Positions 15,549 through 24,460 of a stretch of 64,000 nt of DNA are shown in pieces; position 1 is the stretch's first letter; each line of letters begins with the position of its first letter. The stretch is from NCBI GenBank assembly GCA_014359885.1, contig JACIYN010000006.1, positions 62,001 to 126,000 on the forward strand. The letters run 5' to 3'. The stretch is from Desulfacinum sp. (GTDB taxonomy: Bacteria > Desulfobacterota > Syntrophobacteria > Syntrophobacterales > DSM-9756). The position numbers and the translations under genes were made by a program. The notes below the pieces were generated by a model, which worked only from the letters and a program-made list of their open reading frames with translations, was not told the origin of the DNA and ran no database searches.

Positions 15549-16522
15549 GCCGGCGGGAGATTGAATCCCGGAGTTTCCTCTTCGGCCCCGTCCCATCCCG
15601 CCGCCTCGGCCGGTCCTTGGGCATCGACGTCATTCCCGCCAAGACCTGTTCCCTCGACTGCCTCTATTGCGAATCGGGCCCCACCACCCATCTGACGATC
15701 CAGAGGCGCGCCTTCTTCCCGCCCGATCGGGTGCTGGCCGAACTGGAGGATTTCCTGCGGCGCCGCCCCGGATCGGTGGATGCCGTTACCTTTTCGGCGG
15801 CCGGCGAACCCACCCTCTACGAACCCCTGGGGGAGCTGGCCCATGCCATCAAGAAGCGTTTTCCGGACCTGCCCCTGGTGATGCTCACCAACGGCACCCT
15901 TTTGTGGGATCCGGCCGTTCGCCGGGATCTCCTCCTTTTCGATCGGGTGGTGCCGTCCTTGGACGCCGCGGACGAGAAAACCTTCGCCGCCCTGAACCGT
16001 CCCCATCCACGCCTGGATTGGGAGAGGGTCCTGGAGGGCCTCAGGGCGTTTCGAAAGGACTACCGGGGCCAATATCATCTGGAGATCGTCCTGGTGCGGG
16101 GTGTCAACGACAGCCGGGAGCATCTGGAAGCACTCGCCCGCCTGGCGGAGGGCATCGGGCCGGACCGGGTGGAACTGAACACGGTAGTGCGGCCGCCGGC
16201 CCATCCCGGGGTCCGGGGGCTGGACTCCACCGCCATGGAGCGGGCGGCGGCCTTGTTCCCCGCCGGCTGCACGGAAGTGATCGGATCCTTCGCATCGTCG
16301 GGCCCTGTAGCGGATCCCGACGATCTGCCCGGGCGCATCGTGGAGCTGGTCCGGCGCCGTCCGTGCACCGTGGAAGAGATGGCGGCGTCCCTGGGGGTGT
16401 CGCCCGGCCGGGTTTCGGAAGCCGTGGCCGGTCTGGAAAAGACGGGCCGGGTGGTGCGGCGCCGGTTCCATGAGCGGGAATTCGTCTGCGCGGAACCGGG
16501 ATCCGTGAACCGTGATTCGTAA
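15545..16522 (+). CDS. Radical SAM protein (COG0731-like) with C-terminal winged helix
   Basis: A 325-residue radical SAM protein. It begins F-G-P-V-P-S-R-R-L-G-R-S-L-G-I-D, a hallmark of COG0731-type proteins, and Cys35, Cys39 and Cys42 (C-S-L-D-C-L-Y-C) bind the cluster. A-G-E-P-T-L follows. The last 60 residues (V-E-E-M-A-A-S-L-G-V-S-P-G-R-V-S-E-A-V) look like a small winged-helix domain. The GTG start overlaps the merR stop, which links it to the two-CW regulator. The final V-N-R-D-S comes from repeat sequence. The substrate is unknown. Confidence 0.87.
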   Translation: MSRREIESRSFLFGPVPSRRLGRSLGIDVIPAKTCSLDCLYCESGPTTHLTIQRRAFFPPDRVLAELEDFLRRRPGSVDAVTFSAAGEPTLYEPLGELAHAIKKRFPDLPLVMLTNGTLLWDPAVRRDLLLFDRVVPSLDAADEKTFAALNRPHPRLDWERVLEGLRAFRKDYRGQYHLEIVLVRGVNDSREHLEALARLAEGIGPDRVELNTVVRPPAHPGVRGLDSTAMERAAALFPAGCTEVIGSFASSGPVADPDDLPGRIVELVRRRPCTVEEMAASLGVSPGRVSEAVAGLEKTGRVVRRRFHEREFVCAEPGSVNRDS

Positions 16523-16700
16523 TCCGTGATCCGGGAGGCGCCTGTTCCCGGCGGCAGAGTTCTGCCCTACCACCTGTTCGCCCGGGGGCTCCGCCCCGCG
16601 ACAGGCAGAGCGTTTGGACGTGATGGGTGATGAGTGACGGGTTGGTGGGGGCCCTTAGCCCTTGATTCTTGGCCCTTAATCCTTAATCCTTAATCCACTG
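16500..16700. repeat. Heptamer-rich gap before the activase gene
   Basis: CCGTGAA, CCGTGAT, TCGTAAT, CCGTGAT run across the radical SAM gene end (16500-16532). A G-rich stretch (GATGGGTGATGAGTGACGGG) at about 16621-16640 and a C-rich one (CTTAATC units, about 16655-16700) follow, the latter directly before the activase gene. Confidence 0.75.
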
Positions 16701-16754
16701 ATCCTGTAATCCCACAAGCTGCGGTGAGCCTGTGGCCGCGTTCAGGAGGATGCC

Positions 16755-19700
16755 GTGAGGACCTTGGATGTGGGCGTGGATGTGGGTTCGGTCAGCATCA
16801 ACTGCGTGGTTGTGGACGACGGTGAAAGGATCGTCTGGGAGGCTCCCTACCTGAGGCATTTCGGGCTGGTGGTGCCCGAAACCCGTCGCCTTCTTCAGAC
16901 CGTTCTGGATCGGTTCGGCCGGGAGGCCGTTCGTTCCGTGAGTTTTACGGGCGTGCACGGGGAACGCCTGGCCCGCCTGCTCTCCGCCCCCTACGAAGTG
17001 GAGACGGTGGCCCAGGTGCTGGGGGCGGTGCACGTGGTCCCGGGCGTGCGAACCATCATCAGCATCGGCGGCCAGGACGCCTGTCTCTTCCAGTTGGACT
17101 ACGACGGCGACCAGTGGCATCTGGAAGCCTTCAACATGAACGGTCCCTGTGCGTCCGGAACGGGCTCCTTCATCGACCAGCAAGGCGAGCGGCTCGCTTC
17201 CTCCCTGTACGGCCCGCGGTTCGAGATGAGTCAGGAAAAGATCCAGAAGACCCTGGAGGACTTCATCGAGCTGGGGTTGCAATACACCAGCCCTGCCCCC
17301 GTGGCGTGCCGGTGCACGGTCTTCACCAAATCGGACATGATCCACCTGCAGAACAAGGGGGAGCCGCTTCCCAATATCATCGCCGGGCTCCATTTTGGAA
17401 ACGCCGCCAATTACGTGAGCACCATCGTGGCCAACCGGGAGGTGCGCGAGCCCATCCTCTTCATCGGCGGCATGGCCTCCAACCGCCTGCAGGTGGAAGC
17501 CTTTCGAAAGTATTATCCGTCGCTTCGGGTGCCGCCGCACCACACGTCCCTGGGAGCCCTGGGAGCGGCCCTTCAGGCCCGCCGGGCGGGTCTTTCCAAC
17601 CGGGTGGATCCGGATCGGCTCCGGGACGATGCGGAAGGCGGCGCCGTCGAGGCCTTTCCCCGGGCCCCCCGCCTGGAATTGCGCCATACCCGCTTCGATC
17701 CCCGAAACGATCTGGAACCCTGGGGACGGGTGGAAAAGAATCCCCTGCCGGTCTTCCTGGGGGTGGACATCGGGTCCACCACCACCAAGTACGCCCTCGT
17801 CGACTCCCAGGGCGTGATCCGGCACAAGTGCTACGTGCAGACCCAGGGCAAGCCCATCGAAGTCACCCAAAAACTCCTTCGAACTCTGCTGGACCAGGTG
17901 GGATCCCGGGTGAAGATCCTGGCGGTGGCCACCACGGGTTCCGGCCGGAACGTGGTGGGGGACTTTCTGGATGCGGATCTGGTGATCGATGAAATCACGG
18001 CCCACGCCCGGGGCGCGGTGGCCGTGGATCCCCGGGTGGACACCATCTTCGAAATCGGCGGACAGGACTCCAAGTACATCCGGATCGACAACACCCACCC
18101 GTTGGATTTCGACATGAACAAGGTGTGCGCCGCCGGCACGGGCAGCTTTCTCCACGAATTGGCCAACAAGATGAAGATCAACATCGTGGGGGAATTCCAG
18201 GAGATCGCCCTGGCGGCGGAGAATCCCGTGCATCTGGCGGAGCGGTGCACGGTGTTCATGGAGTCGGACCTCTTCGGCTACTACCAGAAGGGAGCCCGGC
18301 GGGACGATCTGATTGCCGGACTGTGCTACGCCGTCGTGCACAACTACCTGAATCGGGTGGTGGGAAAGCGGCGCATCGGCCGGCGCATCATGTTCCTGGG
18401 CGGCCCGTCGCTCAACAAGGCCGTGGTGGCCGCCTTCGAGAAGGTCTTGGGCCGGCCCCTTATCGTCCCGCGGCATCGTGAGGTGATGGGGGCCTACGGG
18501 GCGGCCTTGGCGGTGAAGGAAGCCTTCGAACGGGGGGAGGCGGCGCCCAAGGAAAGGGACCTGGAGGCGCTGGCTCAAGCACGGGTGGGATTCGTGGAAT
18601 CCCTGTGCCGGGCGGACCGCACGTGCCACAACGAATGCAAGCTGAAGATCTACGATTTTGCGGGTCGAAAGAGCATCTGGGGAGGGGACTGCGGCCGATA
18701 CGAAGTGAGCCGGCATCGGGGGCCCAAGGCGGAAAACGCCTTTTTGATCCGTAGGGACCTCTTCTGGGACGCCATCGAGCCTTGGGCGGTCCGGGCCGAT
18801 GACCTGGGAATCCCCCCCGACCCCCCTTTGGAAAAGGGGGGAGATGGCCCTGCGGGCCGCTCCAGAGGGCTCACGCCGGGCGCTTCGGGCCCTGCGCATT
18901 GCGCCCGACGAGCTTTCTCTTCCGTCCCTGACTTGGAACGGGGCGAGGGGAGCCACGCTCATCACCCATCACTCGTTACCCGTCACTCGTCTCAGCCCAC
19001 GGTGGGCGTTCCCCTGGGGCTCCATTCCCTGGAATGGGCGCCCTTCTGGGTGCGGCTCCTGGCCGAATTGGGACTGCGGGTGGTGGTGAGCCCCCGGACC
19101 GACAACCGCATGGTCCTGGCGGGCCTGGAATCCATGACCGCCGAGACCTGCTTTCCCGTCAAGGTCTTCCACGGCCATGTGCGGTTCCTTTCCCACAAGT
19201 GCGATTATCTTTTTCTTCCCAGTGTGATCGACATGCCGGGGCCGCGGCCGGAAGAGGCGGGGATGTTCTGTCCGTTGGTGGAAAGTTCCCAGTACATGGT
19301 TCGGGCCGCCCTGGGAATCGACGACGCCCGGATCATCCGGCCGACCCTCTACCTGCGGGAGGGCCCGGACGCGCTGGTTCCCGCCGTGCGAAAGAGCCTT
19401 CCCGCCGGGCTGCGGCGGAGCGTGGAACAGGTGGCCCGGGCCGTGCACACGGCCTGGGAATATCAAACGGCCTTCCGGCGGCGGCTCCTGGAAGCCGGCC
19501 GGGAGTTTCTCCGGGGGATTCCGCAAGGAGAACCCGTCTGGATCGTCACGGGCCGCCCCTACAACCTCCACGATGAACGCCTCAACCTGCAGCTGGGGCG
19601 GCACCTGGCGCGCCTGGGGATCTGGGCGATTCCGGCGGACATGATCGCCGTGGACGACGAAGACTTAAGCGACTTTCCCCGCATGTACTGGGGGCTGGGG

Positions 19701-19979
19701 GCCAGGATCCTTCGGGCGGCCAAGAAGATCGCCCGCACGCCGGCCTGGTTCGGCGTCCACATGACCAACTTCAGCTGCGGCCCCGATTCGTTCCTGGAAC
19801 ACTTCTACAAGCACGTTCTGGGGGACAAGCCGGCGCTCATCCTGGAGCTGGATGAACACAGCGCCGTGGCCGGGGTGCTCACCCGGGTGGAGGCCTACCG
19901 CAACGTGGTGAAAAACGTTTACCGGGAAAGTCGGGAAGCCCTGGCATCCAAGGCCTTCGGCCGATGGCTCAGCAATTGA
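16755..19979 (+). CDS. Acyl-CoA dehydratase activase, two BadF/BcrA domains plus DUF2229-type domain
   Basis: A 1074-residue ATPase of the 2-hydroxyglutaryl-CoA dehydratase activator/benzoyl-CoA reductase (BcrA/BadF) group. Two ASKHA domains lie in tandem: the first at about 1-290 (G-P-C-A-S-G-T-G-S-F, C-R-C-T-V-F), the second at about 334-600 (V-D-I-G-S-T-T-T-K, E-I-G-G-Q-D-S-K, C-A-A-G-T-G-S-F-L, E-R-C-T-V-F). The conserved Cys are the known [4Fe-4S] ligands. The DUF2229-type part starts near 750. About 66 residues (684-749) between them are encoded by intergenic repeats without a stop. GTG start with AGGAGG. It should work with the next gene to energise a radical CoA dehydratase or reductase; none is in the window. 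Confidence 0.9.
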   Translation: MRTLDVGVDVGSVSINCVVVDDGERIVWEAPYLRHFGLVVPETRRLLQTVLDRFGREAVRSVSFTGVHGERLARLLSAPYEVETVAQVLGAVHVVPGVRTIISIGGQDACLFQLDYDGDQWHLEAFNMNGPCASGTGSFIDQQGERLASSLYGPRFEMSQEKIQKTLEDFIELGLQYTSPAPVACRCTVFTKSDMIHLQNKGEPLPNIIAGLHFGNAANYVSTIVANREVREPILFIGGMASNRLQVEAFRKYYPSLRVPPHHTSLGALGAALQARRAGLSNRVDPDRLRDDAEGGAVEAFPRAPRLELRHTRFDPRNDLEPWGRVEKNPLPVFLGVDIGSTTTKYALVDSQGVIRHKCYVQTQGKPIEVTQKLLRTLLDQVGSRVKILAVATTGSGRNVVGDFLDADLVIDEITAHARGAVAVDPRVDTIFEIGGQDSKYIRIDNTHPLDFDMNKVCAAGTGSFLHELANKMKINIVGEFQEIALAAENPVHLAERCTVFMESDLFGYYQKGARRDDLIAGLCYAVVHNYLNRVVGKRRIGRRIMFLGGPSLNKAVVAAFEKVLGRPLIVPRHREVMGAYGAALAVKEAFERGEAAPKERDLEALAQARVGFVESLCRADRTCHNECKLKIYDFAGRKSIWGGDCGRYEVSRHRGPKAENAFLIRRDLFWDAIEPWAVRADDLGIPPDPPLEKGGDGPAGRSRGLTPGASGPAHCARRAFSSVPDLERGEGSHAHHPSLVTRHSSQPTVGVPLGLHSLEWAPFWVRLLAELGLRVVVSPRTDNRMVLAGLESMTAETCFPVKVFHGHVRFLSHKCDYLFLPSVIDMPGPRPEEAGMFCPLVESSQYMVRAALGIDDARIIRPTLYLREGPDALVPAVRKSLPAGLRRSVEQVARAVHTAWEYQTAFRRRLLEAGREFLRGIPQGEPVWIVTGRPYNLHDERLNLQLGRHLARLGIWAIPADMIAVDDEDLSDFPRMYWGLGARILRAAKKIARTPAWFGVHMTNFSCGPDSFLEHFYKHVLGDKPALILELDEHSAVAGVLTRVEAYRNVVKNVYRESREALASKAFGRWLSN
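18811..18995. repeat. Intergenic-type repeats inside the activase ORF
   Basis: At 18811-18845 the palindromic element CCCCCCCGACCCCCC, TTTGGAAAA, GGGGGG is present, and at about 18957-18995 heptamers CATCACT, CGTTACC, CGTCACT, CGTCTCA follow. Both types otherwise occur only between genes in this window. They sit in frame in the linker between the activase and DUF2229 domains. Confidence 0.85.
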
Positions 19980-19987
19980 GCTCCGCC

Positions 19988-20012
19988 GGGGCGAATCATC
20001 CTTCGCTTCTGC
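19988..20012. repeat. Degenerate GGGGCGAAT palindrome
   Basis: GGGGCGAATCATC and CTTCGCTTCTGC form a decayed copy of the intergenic palindrome family, placed 9 bp after the activase stop and before the second activase gene. Confidence 0.5.
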
Positions 20013-20099
20013 CTTTCGGATTTCTTGAGGCTCCGACGCCACGTATGGGATGACCGGAAATTCGGCGGCCGTTGGCTCCTTGCATCACGGTGACGGATC

Positions 20100-21455
20100 A
20101 TGGACGAGAGGAAAATGGATACCGCTCGACTTCGACTGGTGCAGCGCTTCGACGTGACGGGCCGGGTTCTGTTGCTGCCCCGGATGACCCCCTTCGGAAC
20201 GAGGTTTTTGGCCGCAAGCTTCCGGGCCTTCGGAGTCCCGGCGATGGTCATGGAAACCTACAAGGGGCTTTCCCTGGGAAAGGAGTACACGTCGGGAAAG
20301 GAGTGTTTCCCCTGCCAGGTGACCTTGGGGGACATCCTCCACTTCCTGCAGCGGGAAAAGGATCGGCTGGGATCCGGCTTCGATCCCCGCCGTTATGTTT
20401 ACTTTTTGCCCGAATCGGACGGCCCGTGCCGGTTCGGCATGTACAACAAGCTGCAGCGCCTGGTTCTGGATACCTTTCCCGAATACCGCGACATCCCCAT
20501 CACCTACCTTTCCACCCAGGACGCCTACTCCGTGGCGGGGCTCCTCCCACCCTCCAAGGCCCGCTATTTCCGCCGGGTGGCCTACGTGGCGGCCGTCATC
20601 GCCGACGTCTTCGACCGCATCGTGTGGCGGGTTCGGCCCTACGAGCTCCGGGCGGGGATGACCGACGGGTTCATGGAGGAAGCGGCCCGGGCCATGGAGT
20701 CCCTCATCCAACGGGTGGGCGAGGCCCGGGATTTCGAAGCGATGCTGGACCTGGTGGAGGACGTGGCGAAGACGGCGGCTGGCTTCGTGGATCCCGGAAT
20801 TCCCCGAAAGCCCCGGATCGGCATCGTGGGGGAGATCTACCTCAGGACCCATCCCGAATCGAACCAGGACATCGTCCGGCAGATCGAGCGCTACGGGGGC
20901 GAGGTGGTGGATGCGTCCATCGCCGAGTGGATCAACTTCGTGAGCTATGAACGGCTCCGCAAGATGAAGCGCCGGGCGGTATGGGCCTTTCGCCGAAAGG
21001 ACCGACGCGCCCTCAGGCAGGCCCTCAAGACCGCGGCGGTCCAGAGGGTGGAAAACGCCTGGCAGGCCTGGCGCCAGCGCCAAGTGTACGCCCGGGTGCT
21101 CCGCCATCTGGATATCCAGCCCGACCACTCCGTGGGGGACATCGAAAAATTTCTGGACGGCGGAAGGCATTTTTCCTTTGAAATCGGAACGGAAGCCGCC
21201 TTAAGTATTGGCGGGGCGCTGGCCCACGTCCACGAAGGGTTCCACGGCATCGTCAACGTCTTTCCCTTCACGTGCATGCCCAGCACCATCTGTTCGGCGA
21301 TCCTCAAGCCGCTCCTGCTCCAAAAGCGCGTGCCCTACCTGGACGCGCCCTACGACGGGACGGTCCAGCCGAACCGGGAGGTGGCCCTGCGGACCTTCGT
21401 GTATCAGGCGCGCCAGTATCGAGACCGCCAACAAAACGGGAAACGGAGGACATGA
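20100..21455 (+). CDS. Activase-associated CoA protein, DUF2229 family
   Basis: A 451-residue partner of the preceding activase. It shows the G-K-E-C-F-P-C-Q motif near residue 64, S-D-G-P-C-R-F-G-M-Y near 103, and F-P-F-T-C-M-P-S-T-I near 388, conserved Cys that may hold an iron-sulfur cluster. In many anaerobes it forms the C-terminal part of a single fused activase of about 1400 residues; here it is separate, 120 bp downstream. The first ATG is used; a second ATG six codons later is also possible. Its stop overlaps the ATG of the RNase G gene by 4 bp (ATGA). Confidence 0.86.
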   Translation: MDERKMDTARLRLVQRFDVTGRVLLLPRMTPFGTRFLAASFRAFGVPAMVMETYKGLSLGKEYTSGKECFPCQVTLGDILHFLQREKDRLGSGFDPRRYVYFLPESDGPCRFGMYNKLQRLVLDTFPEYRDIPITYLSTQDAYSVAGLLPPSKARYFRRVAYVAAVIADVFDRIVWRVRPYELRAGMTDGFMEEAARAMESLIQRVGEARDFEAMLDLVEDVAKTAAGFVDPGIPRKPRIGIVGEIYLRTHPESNQDIVRQIERYGGEVVDASIAEWINFVSYERLRKMKRRAVWAFRRKDRRALRQALKTAAVQRVENAWQAWRQRQVYARVLRHLDIQPDHSVGDIEKFLDGGRHFSFEIGTEAALSIGGALAHVHEGFHGIVNVFPFTCMPSTICSAILKPLLLQKRVPYLDAPYDGTVQPNREVALRTFVYQARQYRDRQQNGKRRT

Positions 21456-22939
21456 CGGCACAGCATCTACTGATCAACGCGGCTCATCCGGAGGAGTTCC
21501 GAGTGGCCCTTGTGGAAGGCCAGTCCCTGGAAGGCTTTTTCATCGAGACGGCCACGCGCGGCAAGGTGGTGGGCAACATCTACAAGGGCATCGTGGTCAA
21601 CGTGCAGCCTTCCCTGCAGGCGGCCTTCGTGGACTACGGGGCGGACCGAAACGGGTTTCTGCCCATCTCGGAGATTCACCCGGACTACTACGCCACCGAG
21701 GTGGAAGGGCATCCCCGGATCCAGGACGTGCTCAAGACCGGCCAGGAAGTGCTGGTCCAGGTCACCAAGGAGGAGATCGGGACCAAGGGAGCGGCGCTCA
21801 CCACTTATGTGTCCATCGCGGGCCGCTACGTGGTGATCGCCCCGGGGCAATCCCAGCGGGGGGTGTCCCGAAAGATCGAAGACGAAGCCCAGCGTGAGCG
21901 CCTCCGCGAGATCGCCCAGGAGCTGGAACTTCCCGAAGAGATGGGAATCATCCTGCGCACGGCGGCGGAAGGCCGCACCAAGCGCGAAATCCAGAAGGAT
22001 CTGCGTTACCTCATGCGCATCTGGGACGAGATCCTCAAAAGGGTTCAGGAATCCCAGGCGCCGTGCCTCATCTACCGGGAGCGGGATCTGGCCATCCGGG
22101 TGGTGCGGGACTACTTCACACCGAGCATCAAGACCATCTGGGTGGACGATATGGAGATCTTCCGGCGGGTGAAGGAATTCCTGCGGATCATCAGCCCGCG
22201 CCACCAGCACGTGGTGAAACTCTACAAGGGCGACGCACCCCTCTTCAACAAGTACAACCTGGAAGACCAGATCGACCAGCTGTTCCAGAAAAGGGTTCCG
22301 CTCAAGTCCGGAGGCTACCTCATTATCGACCCCACCGAGGCCCTGGTGGCCATCGACGTCAATTCGGGGCGGGCCACCCGGGATTCGGCCCTGGAAGAAA
22401 GCAGCTACCGGGTGAACCTGGAGGCGGCCCAGGAGATTCCCAAGCAGCTGCGCCTGCGGGATCTGGGCGGTCTCATCGTGGTGGACTTCATCGACATGCG
22501 AAGCCGCCAGCACATCCGCAACGTGGAACGCCGCCTTCGGGACGAAACCAAGAAGGACAAGGCCAAGATCAAGGTGGGGCGCATCTCCCAGTTCGGACTG
22601 CTGGAAATCTCGCGCCAGCACCTGGGGCTCAACATCCAACTGGGATCCTACAGGGACTGCCCCTACTGCGAAGGAACCGGGATGGTGCGCTCCACGGAAG
22701 CGTCCGCCGTCTGGTACCTCCGCAAGATCTGGAACGGGCTGCTCAAGGACGACGTGGTGGCCGTGCGCGGGCGCTTCTCCACCGACGTGGCCCACTATCT
22801 GCTCAACCGCAAGCGAAACGACCTGGTGTACCTGGAGGACCACTTCGGAAAGGAAATCACCATCGAAGCCTCTTCCCAGCTCGCCCCCCACGAAGGACAC
22901 CTGGAATTCGTCACCGTGGAAACGGAGGAGAAGGGGTAG
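21452..22939 (+). CDS. rng: Ribonuclease G/E family endoribonuclease
   Basis: A 495-residue RNase G. The S1 domain is in the first 120 residues (G-N-I-Y-K-G-I-V-V-N-V, A-A-F-V-D-Y-G), the DNase-like catalytic part holds I-D-V-N-S-G-R and V-D-F-I-D-M-R with the metal-binding Asp residues, and C-P-Y-C-E-G-T-G is the zinc-link type motif. The RNase E C-terminal scaffold is absent. ATG 21452 with GGAGG overlaps the stop of the activase partner, so the RNase is probably translated from the activase mRNA. The last residues E-E-K-G and the stop lie in a heptamer array. Confidence 0.94.
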   Translation: MTAQHLLINAAHPEEFRVALVEGQSLEGFFIETATRGKVVGNIYKGIVVNVQPSLQAAFVDYGADRNGFLPISEIHPDYYATEVEGHPRIQDVLKTGQEVLVQVTKEEIGTKGAALTTYVSIAGRYVVIAPGQSQRGVSRKIEDEAQRERLREIAQELELPEEMGIILRTAAEGRTKREIQKDLRYLMRIWDEILKRVQESQAPCLIYRERDLAIRVVRDYFTPSIKTIWVDDMEIFRRVKEFLRIISPRHQHVVKLYKGDAPLFNKYNLEDQIDQLFQKRVPLKSGGYLIIDPTEALVAIDVNSGRATRDSALEESSYRVNLEAAQEIPKQLRLRDLGGLIVVDFIDMRSRQHIRNVERRLRDETKKDKAKIKVGRISQFGLLEISRQHLGLNIQLGSYRDCPYCEGTGMVRSTEASAVWYLRKIWNGLLKDDVVAVRGRFSTDVAHYLLNRKRNDLVYLEDHFGKEITIEASSQLAPHEGHLEFVTVETEEKG

Positions 22940-22975
22940 GGGGATAGAGGGATAGAGGGGTAGGGGATATGGGGG
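22929..22975 (+). repeat. G-rich heptamer-type array after the RNase G gene
   Basis: GGGGTAG, GGGGATAGA, GGGATAGA, GGGGTAG, GGGATAT units run through the stop codon of the RNase gene; some units are 8 bp. Confidence 0.65.
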
Positions 22976-23055
22976 AGGATTCAAGGGTGAGAGGGGGGCT
23001 GGAGCACGCCCCCGAAACCCCTGAATTTCCGCTTCCTTGATAAAGACCGCCTACG

Positions 23056-23709
23056 TCAGACGATCACGAACTTCTTGATGAGGCGCACCACCTCATCGGG
23101 TTCATCCACCACCGTGACCAGATCCGGATCGTCCGGCGAGATGAGGTGCCGCGCCAGGAGCGTATCCCGGATCCACTGGAGCAGCCCGTTCCAGTAGTCG
23201 CTCCCCACCAGGATCACGGGAAAGGGCTTGATGCGCTTGGTCTGCATGAGGGTGAGGGCCTCGAAGACTTCGTCCAGCGTGCCGAAGCCGCCGGGCATCC
23301 CCACGTAGGCCTGGGCGTATTTCACGAACATCACCTTGCGGACGAAGAAATACTTGAACTTCACCTGAACGTCCGCGTACGGGTTGCCTTCCTGTTCCAT
23401 GGGCAGTTCGATGTTGAGGCCCACGGACTTGGCGCCCCCTTCGCGGGCTCCCTTGTTGCCGGCTTCCATGATGCCGGGCCCGCCCCCCGTGATGACGTTG
23501 TAGCCCGCCTGGGCCAGCTTACGGGCGATCTCCACCGCCTTTTCGTAGTCGGGATCGCCGGGTCGCACCCGCGCCGAGCCGAACATGCTCACGGCCGGGT
23601 AGATGTCCGCCAGCACCTCGAACCCGTCCACAAATTCCGCCATGATCTTGAACAAACGCCAGGAATCCTGCACCGTCATCGCGTCGATGATGTACTGCCG
23701 CTCCTTCAT
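23056..23709 (-). CDS. LOG-family protein (lysine decarboxylase-like Rossmann fold)
   Basis: A 217-residue TIGR00730-type protein. It shows V-S-M-F-G-S-A-R, V-I-T-G-G-G-P-G-I-M-E-A-G-N-K-G-A and the P-G-G-F-G-T-L-D-E-V-F-E motif with the catalytic Arg/Glu residues of LOG enzymes nearby. LOG proteins cleave ribose 5-phosphate from cytokinin nucleotides or from other nucleoside 5'-monophosphates; annotation as lysine decarboxylase in databases is historical. It is a single gene with non-coding sequence on both sides. Confidence 0.92.
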   Translation of the reverse strand: MKERQYIIDAMTVQDSWRLFKIMAEFVDGFEVLADIYPAVSMFGSARVRPGDPDYEKAVEIARKLAQAGYNVITGGGPGIMEAGNKGAREGGAKSVGLNIELPMEQEGNPYADVQVKFKYFFVRKVMFVKYAQAYVGMPGGFGTLDEVFEALTLMQTKRIKPFPVILVGSDYWNGLLQWIRDTLLARHLISPDDPDLVTVVDEPDEVVRLIKKFVIV

Positions 23710-23859
23710 CTGTCACTCCCATGGTTTCGTGGATAATCCAACCGTTCCGGAAGGTCTCAACCCTAGCACACCTCACTCCCAAATCCCAAGGGAGCTGCTT
23801 CCTGGTGGGTTCGCGGGCGCGATCTTTTGGGTCCGCCCTAACCCAATAAAGTCACAAGC

Positions 23860-23960
23860 AACACCCCATGGCCCATCCGACGTTGGAAGATTCCTCCGCA
23901 GTGCTAAAGCGCTGCGCCACGAGTAACGTGGTCGTCCCCGGCGCTTTGAGACAAGCTCCT
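23860..23960 (-). repeat. Dispersed intergenic repeat, copy C (inverted)
   Basis: Read on the minus strand this stretch matches copy A near 1631-1740: AGCTTGTCTCAAAGCGC, GGGGACGACCACGTTACTCGTGG, a small hairpin and GAGGAATCTTCCAACGTCGGA. It occupies most of the 390-bp gap between the LOG gene and the small ORF at 24103. Nothing else was found in that gap except an A/T-rich stretch near 24000-24030. Confidence 0.72.
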
Positions 23961-24102
23961 TGGGCCTTGTCCCTTCCGCCTTTTTCCTCCCATCATCGGG
24001 AAATATATTGAATGACGATAAAAAATTCGTTATCAAGCCAATGCGCTTGGACCATGCACCAAAAGCGACTTTTTCCCAGACGGAAACGGAGGCCGACATC
24101 CT

Positions 24103-24372
24103 ATGGAAATGAAAGAATTCGTGAGAACCGCCCTCAGGAAGGTGAGCCGGAAGCTGGAAGCCGGCACCCTGGACCGGAACGAAGAGGGCTACTCCTTCGC
24201 CGAAGAAATGTTGCTGGACTGGATCTGGATCGAACTGAAGGAGGAGGCTCCGGACAAGGACGCCGTCATCCGGATGGAACTGGACGATCTGTACGAGATC
24301 ATCGAAAGCGACGCCAAGATCTACGACGAATACCAGATCATCCTGGAGTCCTTGAAGCCGGAAGAAGAATAA
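24103..24372 (+). CDS. Small acidic hypothetical protein
   Basis: An 89-residue acidic protein rich in E, D, L and I, with W-I-W-I near the middle, no Cys, and a tail of four acidic residues (P-E-E-E). It is probably all-helical and cytoplasmic. The family is not recognised. GGAGG stands about 12 bp before the ATG and an in-frame ATG two codons later is also possible. A clear terminator follows 29 bp after the stop, so it is transcribed alone, possibly from an A/T-rich stretch upstream. Confidence 0.75.
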   Translation: MEMKEFVRTALRKVSRKLEAGTLDRNEEGYSFAEEMLLDWIWIELKEEAPDKDAVIRMELDDLYEIIESDAKIYDEYQIILESLKPEEE

Positions 24373-24400
24373 GCGCCGGCCAAGGCCCCTTTCGAACTGG

Positions 24401-24425
24401 AGCGCTCCCCGGGGGCGCTTTTTTT
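24401..24425 (+). terminator. Rho-independent terminator after the small acidic gene
   Basis: AGCGCTCC (24401-24408) pairs with GGGGCGCT (24412-24419), including one T-G pair, with a 3-nt loop, followed by seven T. It lies 36 bp before the methyltransferase gene. Confidence 0.9.
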
Positions 24426-24460
24426 GTTGGGGCCTTCGCGGCCCATGGAAAGAAGGGAAA

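Noticed and set aside
16683..18965. Minus-strand ORF of 760 codons
   Set aside because: Antisense to the activase gene, whose motifs are unmistakable.
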